From Chaunax sp. Z400 (lineage: Eukaryota; Chordata; Actinopteri; Lophiiformes; Chaunacidae): 64,000 nt of DNA. Below are positions 58,838 through 64,000 of this stretch, one piece after another (the stretch's first letter is position 1; each line of letters begins with the position of its first letter). A program made the translations under genes and the position numbers. The notes beneath the pieces were generated by a model. That model worked only from the letters and a program-made list of their open reading frames with translations. It had not been told where the DNA came from and did no database searches. The stretch spans positions 9,630,501-9,694,500 of the forward strand of contig CM075202.1 in the NCBI GenBank assembly GCA_037577475.1. The letters are read 5' to 3'.

Positions 58838-59170
58838 ATGGGTAGAGAGCGACTCACCTGGGGATTGCTGCTGCGTTTGGGTATTCTGCTCACTGCTGTG
58901 TGTGTGTGTGTTCATGTATACCTGGATATGGGATGGCAGAGAGCACCTGCAGCCCTGGAATTGGGACGTCCCACCCAGTCTAGTCAGATCTGGGGCCAGC
59001 AAAGTAGAGCCAAACTGGTCTCTGCTGAAGCTGAGGAGCAGGACAGGAAAATTAAAAGGAGAATCTCCTATGTTCGGACACTAAAGAAAGACAGCCCAGG
59101 TAGGAAGAGGGATGAAGAAAGAGAAGACCCCTCACCAGCATGCTGCCCGCCTCCCCGCCCGCACAGAAAG
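58838..59170 (+). CDS. mettl24: Methyltransferase-like 24, coding exon 1 (rest outside window)
   Basis: 111 codons from the ATG at 58838-58840 (in-frame TAG four codons upstream) to a gtacgt donor at 59171, phase 0. The N-terminus is a signal anchor (about residues 8-29, WGLLLRLGILLTAVCVCVHV), followed by a basic, low-complexity stem containing RRISYVRTLKKDSPG and ACCPPPRPHRK. From memory this pattern parallels the start of human METTL24 (VTYVRSGRR...CCAPRGRPRRK), and in human METTL24 lies close to SLC22A16 on 6q21. The methyltransferase-like domain itself would be encoded downstream of the window. METTL24 is a predicted methyltransferase of unknown substrate. The identification rests on a weakly conserved exon plus synteny. 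Confidence 0.7.
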
Positions 59171-59264
59171 GTACGTTTAATATCCTGCTAACTCCTGAGT
59201 TTTTAATTGCTGCAATCAAAGATTCTTTGTAAGGTTGTCTTGGGTTCAGTGTAGTGGTAGACAG

Positions 59265-59374
59265 ACCAGCACAGTGAGGAACTTCCACTCCTTCGGTGAG
59301 TCACTGCGCTTGAAGCTCAATAAGCCCAGGAGGGTGATGGAGGACGAACAGGCAGCAGAATCGATGCATGTTCA
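59265..59374 (+). CDS. Candidate small exon downstream of mettl24 exon 1
   Basis: An open stretch reading TSTVRNFHSFGESLRLKLNK, PRRVMEDEQAAESMHV between an agacag acceptor and a strong a|gtaagt donor. The phase fits exon 1 (phase 0 in). The polypyrimidine tract is poor, and I do not recognise the peptide as part of METTL24. It could be a fish-specific or alternative exon, or chance. Confidence 0.2.
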
Positions 59375-60360
59375 GTAAGTGCCTCTGAAATGATTTTAAG
59401 CTGAAAAAGAGAGTTTGTCATCGGCAGTACAGAGCTGCCTGAATTCATTTCTTCTTTGACATATGTATGCAATTTAAACTGGTGGAGCTTTCATCCAAAC
59501 TACAAATCAAACTCACAGACAATCCCCCCTCTGGCTGTTTTGTAACAATTGCAAATTTATACAGTCAACTTTAACAAAGAGATATTCAGGCAAACGGCAT
59601 ACGGCTATTCACAAAAACACACATGCACACACACTGGAGGAGCCTGACCCTTGACCTGTGAAGGGTGTGTTAAAGCGAGCAGCTTAACAAAACTCCCACT
59701 TACCTCTTAATGCGTCTCTTCATGCCTTTTGTCTCCCTTTGATTCATCTCAGCTCCAGCCTTTATCACGTGATCTTAGCCGCCTAACCCACATATCCATC
59801 TTCCTTTTGTTCCTTTTCACACCCGTTTACACCCAGTCCTTCCTACTCACACACACATAACGTATCTGTCTTTCTTAAGTCTGTCTTTCCTCTCTCTTCC
59901 AGCCCTTTATTGTCCTCCCCTGTGCTGTATTTCTCAATTCTTGCTCACTTTTGCCTTTAAATCTTAATGAGCGAGACCAACTAGAGACACAGGAGCAGCA
60001 ATGCTTTAAATGGCGTAACAATTCTGCAGGGCTATCATGCCACACTGTGAGATGGGCACTCATGCACCATAAATATTACATACCACCATATGCTCACTCT
60101 CCCTGCCTCTTAACAAAATTTGTCACATACAGTGCCCTGGAGGGGCCCTGATGAATTTTCTGTCACATGCTGCTGCTGTTTAACTCGTCATAACACCTCC
60201 CTTCGGTTTATTATCTCCAACATTAATGTTGCTCTTTTGCTCTGTCATGATACCTTGTCCCTCGTTGTTCGTGTTCTCATCCTCCCCCTTGTTTTTCCAT
60301 CTCTCCTGCCTGTCTCAAATTAAAACTTCAGTCTCACCTCCCAAATGTAACCCATGTTTA

Positions 60361-60365
<5 letters not shown>

Positions 60366-60395
<30 letters not shown>
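60366..60395 (+). repeat. (CT)n microsatellite
   Basis: 30-base CT run in the presumed mettl24 intron. Confidence 0.9.
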
Positions 60396-60398
<3 letters not shown>

Positions 60399-61329
60399 TC
60401 TGTCTTTAACTTGGTGCATGGTCATGCATTGCAGATGAAATAATGAGCTGCAAGGCAGGACTGTTGTTCTGCAAGGAAGATGACGTGGACACCTGTTATA
60501 TATTTACTTTATTGTACAGTAACGCACTTATAAAGGCCAAATATTGCAAATGTGTTATTTGGAGATGAGCATTGTACACTGTAACTATTGCAGAACACAT
60601 GGTAGTTGTATATTAGGCAAGAGTAACAAGTGAAAAAATATGCTGTTAAAAAAAAACAGCTGTAGTTGTCTTAACAGCAAATGAAGAGCTCAAACGACGG
60701 AGCTTTTACGGACTGAAACAAAGATTTGTACTTAAGCTTCTGAGCTGAAATTGCAATGGGCAGCTGAAGAGGAATCAAGCAAGGATTGTATGAGTTGAGA
60801 CCCACGAGAGCTGTTGTCCATGTAGTAATTTAAGTAAAATAATCTCCTGGAACTAGAACAAGAAAATGAAGCTGATGGGAGAGCTGGAGCTGGATATCTC
60901 AATATCTTCTTGGATTATCAAGACTATACCTTAACCTCTGAGAAGCCTGTGCAACGGAGATTATTGAAAGAGAGGAAGCAACAGATGGGGCTTGCCTTGA
61001 TTTCTGCACTGCCCTTCTGTGCTTGCCTCTTCAATAGCTCTTATTCCCAAATATACTTTGCCGCTACAGGGTCTGGTGAATGTTATCCAAACCCAGAGTC
61101 TGGTAAATTGTAGAGATTATGTCCTCTGAGACAAATGTGACATAACTGAGGACCATCAACCCAGAGTCCCTGTGTTGTTCTAATGAAACGTCATGCTTCC
61201 CATCCACTCCCTCCAGTTTAGATAGTATTCAATCATATTAAACAAGTCACTAAAACAGTGAGTGGTTCTGCATCAGCAAAATATGGATTGCACGCAGCCA
61301 TTAAAATTAAGGAAATATACTACTATACT

Positions 61330-61566
61330 ACTACTCTGTTGCTTGGGTGGTAAGAACGGTCGTCCACTTATCAGAAGGTCGGTGGTTGGATCCCCAGTTC
61401 CCCCAGTCTACATGTCTAAGTATCCTTGTGCAAGATACTGAACCCCAATTTGCCCACTGCTCCTCGGGGATGGGTCAAATGCAGAGAACCAATGTCTCTA
61501 CATTGTACTGTGTATACTGTATAATTGTATGTGACAAAATAAAGCTTCTTCTTCTTCTTCTTCTTA
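61330..61566 (+). mobile_element. tRNA-derived SINE
   Basis: It has an A-box-like ttgcttgggtggtaagaa, a B-box-like GGTTGGATCCC at 61383-61393, a body with tgcaagatactgaaccccaa and tgctcctcggggatgggtca, AATAAAG, and a terminal (CTT)n run. This is the layout of a pol III-transcribed fish SINE. The source tRNA cannot be named from the sequence. Confidence 0.7.
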
Positions 61567-62477
61567 AGGAACCGTCTTGACTTAGCAGTTGACGTAGCAG
61601 TGTCTCATTTCTCCTGCTTCTCTGAAGACAAATATGTTTGATTGGGATCTTAGAAGTGATGTATTGTTAAATCACCTCTCCCATCGCCTACCATTGATTG
61701 AAACAGAACATAAACATCTCCATAATGTATAAATGAATTATTAATGCTAAACTTGTTTAAGTATATCCATCCATCTTATCAATTCTCCATGCATTCCACA
61801 CCACCAAATTTCTCAGTGAAGGGACTGTGAGTGTGTGAGTGCTGCAGAACTGCTGTGCAGGATTTTCACCACCGCTTAGAGAGATTTCTCCCAGATAGGC
61901 CAGTTGTCACTCACATCATGTCACACACACTCTGCCACAAAGCCAACAGTCTTTTTTAAGATTTTCTGAGCATTCTTTACCAGCAAAGAGATGTGTGATG
62001 TCCATGACAGGTTCCCAGGAACCTAAAATTGTTCACCTACTGCGCTTAAATGCAAATGATTTCTTTGAATTAAATGGCATCTAAGGCTGGTATTATTTGC
62101 TTTTGTTCAAATAAGCATCTATGTGATTCCAAATGAATGCTTTGCTCCTGACCATATAGGCCACTTTGTACTGTTTGTCCCAAACACTGCAAGCCATTTA
62201 TGGGCCCCCAGTGGAATTCCTAAGGCAGAAATCCAACGACCTCGGTCATGTCTGGGAACAGACCTCTGATAACGAAGAGGGAGGGGGGAAGTTGTTACAA
62301 AAGAATGAGCGGATTTGACTTCGGTAATCCCAAAGGTGTGACTGGAGCTAGTTCTCAGGCACCTTTAACCTCCAGCTGGGGCATCTGGGGAACCAGGGAG
62401 TCACTAAAAATCCACTGGTGCAAAGCTGACATGTCTCCAAAAAATTGCCAAAGAGTGTCAGAGGCAAAACTGAAATG

Positions 62478-62800
62478 ATGTGTGAAATGTGTTTATTTTC
62501 TTTATTGCCAAGAGTTAGATGAGAAGAATGACGTCACTCTCATGTCTTTTCATGAAAGAGTCGCAAGGAGACGGCTTAGCTTAGCATAAAGGCTGGAAGC
62601 ATGTGAAAATGTTAGCCTGATTACATGCAAGTAACTCTTAAACTAGATGTTTCCTCTGCTTTCAGTCTTTATGCTAAGATAAGATAACAGGAGAATGGTG
62701 TTGATCTTCTAATCTGACTCTCGGCAAGAACGCAAAATAAGTTTGTTGTCCAAATATGAAACTAAACAGATTTTTAGTCAGATTTAATCAGCTTGTAGTT
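62478..62800 (+). repeat. Dispersed teleost repeat, degenerate copy
   Basis: The marks are attgccaagagttagatgag, actctcatgtctttt, gcttagcttagcataaaggc, tggaagcatg and gttagcctg, which together define a common fish interspersed repeat. Class not assigned. Confidence 0.6.
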
Positions 62801-64000
62801 TAGAATCACCCCTTGAGAGCTGCTTACTGTACATAAAATGTAAAAATTCCAGGCAGATTAAAATAGAGCAAAGAAATAAATATGCTTAGACACATGACAC
62901 ATCCTACATTTTTGAATCATATAATTGCAGTTCAACCAGGAGAAACTTGATTTAAAAAGAGATGTCAGGATGATCAAATTAATTTATTTGCAGTTAATTT
63001 AAGAATATTGGTGAGTCATCTTACGGGGGGTATGAAGACGTGGGTTGTATAGAACAGGCCCCTTATGAATCCAGCCAGTGTTGGATGGATGGATATGATG
63101 TGGAGCAGGAATTGTGATGAGCATGACGGAAGGACCCATGAATACTGAATGTGAAGAGGAGTGGAGGTGAACGGGTGGAGGAGCATCACATTTATCCGAC
63201 CGAGCAGAGAGACATTTTTTAAATTTGACAGCCATGAGATGATTGGCTCATGTTGGCGGTCAGCTAATTGACTTGAAAGCGGCAAAGGAGAGAAAGTAAA
63301 AGAGGGGCAGAGAGACTGTAGATAATGAGTGAACTTCTGCTAAGCTTCATTGACATCATATAATTTCTTATGCACAAGCCTGCTTTGCTTTCTCAACACA
63401 AGATTAGTATCCAAGTCCAACAAATGAAAACAGGACGGTCTGGAACCATTGCCAAGTTCTGGAGTAAGACATACAAAGAGACCTTTCAAATGATCAATCA
63501 CCCCCTCTCAGTAAAGTTTACACAAATCTAAATTTAATCGCCGTGAGCAAGGAGTGACATGTTTTCTACATGCAAAACAGCCATAAGTTTGTCAGGAGCG
63601 AAGGAGATATAAATACCTTTATTGTGTCATGAGTATAAACATTATGGATCCCAAATCAAATGCTATTATTCAAAACTAGGCTGAGAAAAAGGTTTCAAGG
63701 GCAGAGTTTAGACCTGAATGACCGTGATCCAGACTTTGAAGCCCTGCTTCAAACACATGATCAAAAACACATGTTTTAAATGGAAAAAACAGAAGCTCCT
63801 CAATGCACATTATGTTACGACGGACTGAATAAACAGTGGAGCTGTTGTGCGCGCTAACTGCTATCAGACAAAGACTCCCACTGGAGGGAAGGAAAAGTCA
63901 GTGTCAAACTGTCAAGTCGTTAGCCATGATCGCACAATACTCCCCTCAGACATGGACGCCTCGTCTGGAACATTCCACAAAGTTCTCAGCCTCCCTCCCA

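Larger units (their letters stand above)
59171..64000 (+). other. mettl24: Presumed mettl24 intron 1 (runs off the window)
   Basis: No METTL24 methyltransferase-domain exon (for example a WHIDLQPW-like start) was found up to the window end. The stretch contains a candidate small exon (59265-59374), a CT tract (60366-60395), a tRNA-derived SINE (about 61330-61566) and a degenerate dispersed repeat (about 62478-62800). Confidence 0.5.

Noticed and set aside
61330..61566. Functional tRNA gene
   Set aside because: Only box A/B-like segments are present, followed by a long unrelated body and a CTT tail. This is a SINE layout, and no cloverleaf could be drawn.

Overview
The window is vertebrate nuclear DNA, almost certainly from a ray-finned (teleost) fish. 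Coding sequence is split into short exons with GT-AG introns. Long AT-rich introns carry dinucleotide microsatellites and typical teleost repeats: Rex3-type LINE tails ending in GATG, Tc1/mariner relics, a hAT-type MITE and a tRNA-derived SINE. There is no bacterial-style gene packing, and most long open frames are chance or repeat-derived.

Three protein-coding genes can be read from the sequence. (1) Positions 1 to about 33250, + strand: ust (uronyl 2-sulfotransferase). The window starts inside intron 1. Seven coding exons (11590-11633, 16355-16510, 23324-23403, 23532-23685, 30806-30903, 31061-31218, 31357-31649) join in phase to give the enzyme from just before the conserved DDHGPP segment to its stop. 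Both PAPS-binding motifs and the candidate catalytic histidine are present. (2) Positions 35670-51765, - strand: a complete slc22a16 (organic cation/carnitine transporter) in eight coding exons. The summed CDS is 1731 nt (576 residues), close to the human protein. Its 3' end faces that of ust across about 4 kb. (3) Positions 58838-59170, + strand: the first coding exon of a gene that best fits mettl24. It lies head-to-head with slc22a16 across a 7-kb gap, and the rest of the gene lies beyond the window apart from one weak candidate second exon.

The rest is intronic or intergenic. Landmarks are: a Tc1/mariner fossil (about 1.98-2.6 kb); a 311-bp hAT-like element nested in a Rex3 tail with a perfect 8-bp target duplication (4.24-4.56 kb); a degenerate three-unit repeat (8.9-9.35 kb); a 32-bp minisatellite inside a longer repetitive element (21.2-21.6 kb), with relatives of that element near 26.5 and 27.7 kb; a Rex3 reverse-transcriptase fragment in intron 6 of slc22a16 (36.3-37.1 kb); and an 0.85-kb duplication in intron 1 of slc22a16 that copies the exon 2 splice acceptor plus 32 exonic bases (47.70-48.55 and 49.86-50.68 kb).

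I see no sign of a new multigene system. The most unusual points are the duplicated acceptor in slc22a16, the in-frame tandem acceptor in ust, the nested transposon and the minisatellite that is open in three frames. Gene assignments rest on remembered family sequences, not on database searches.
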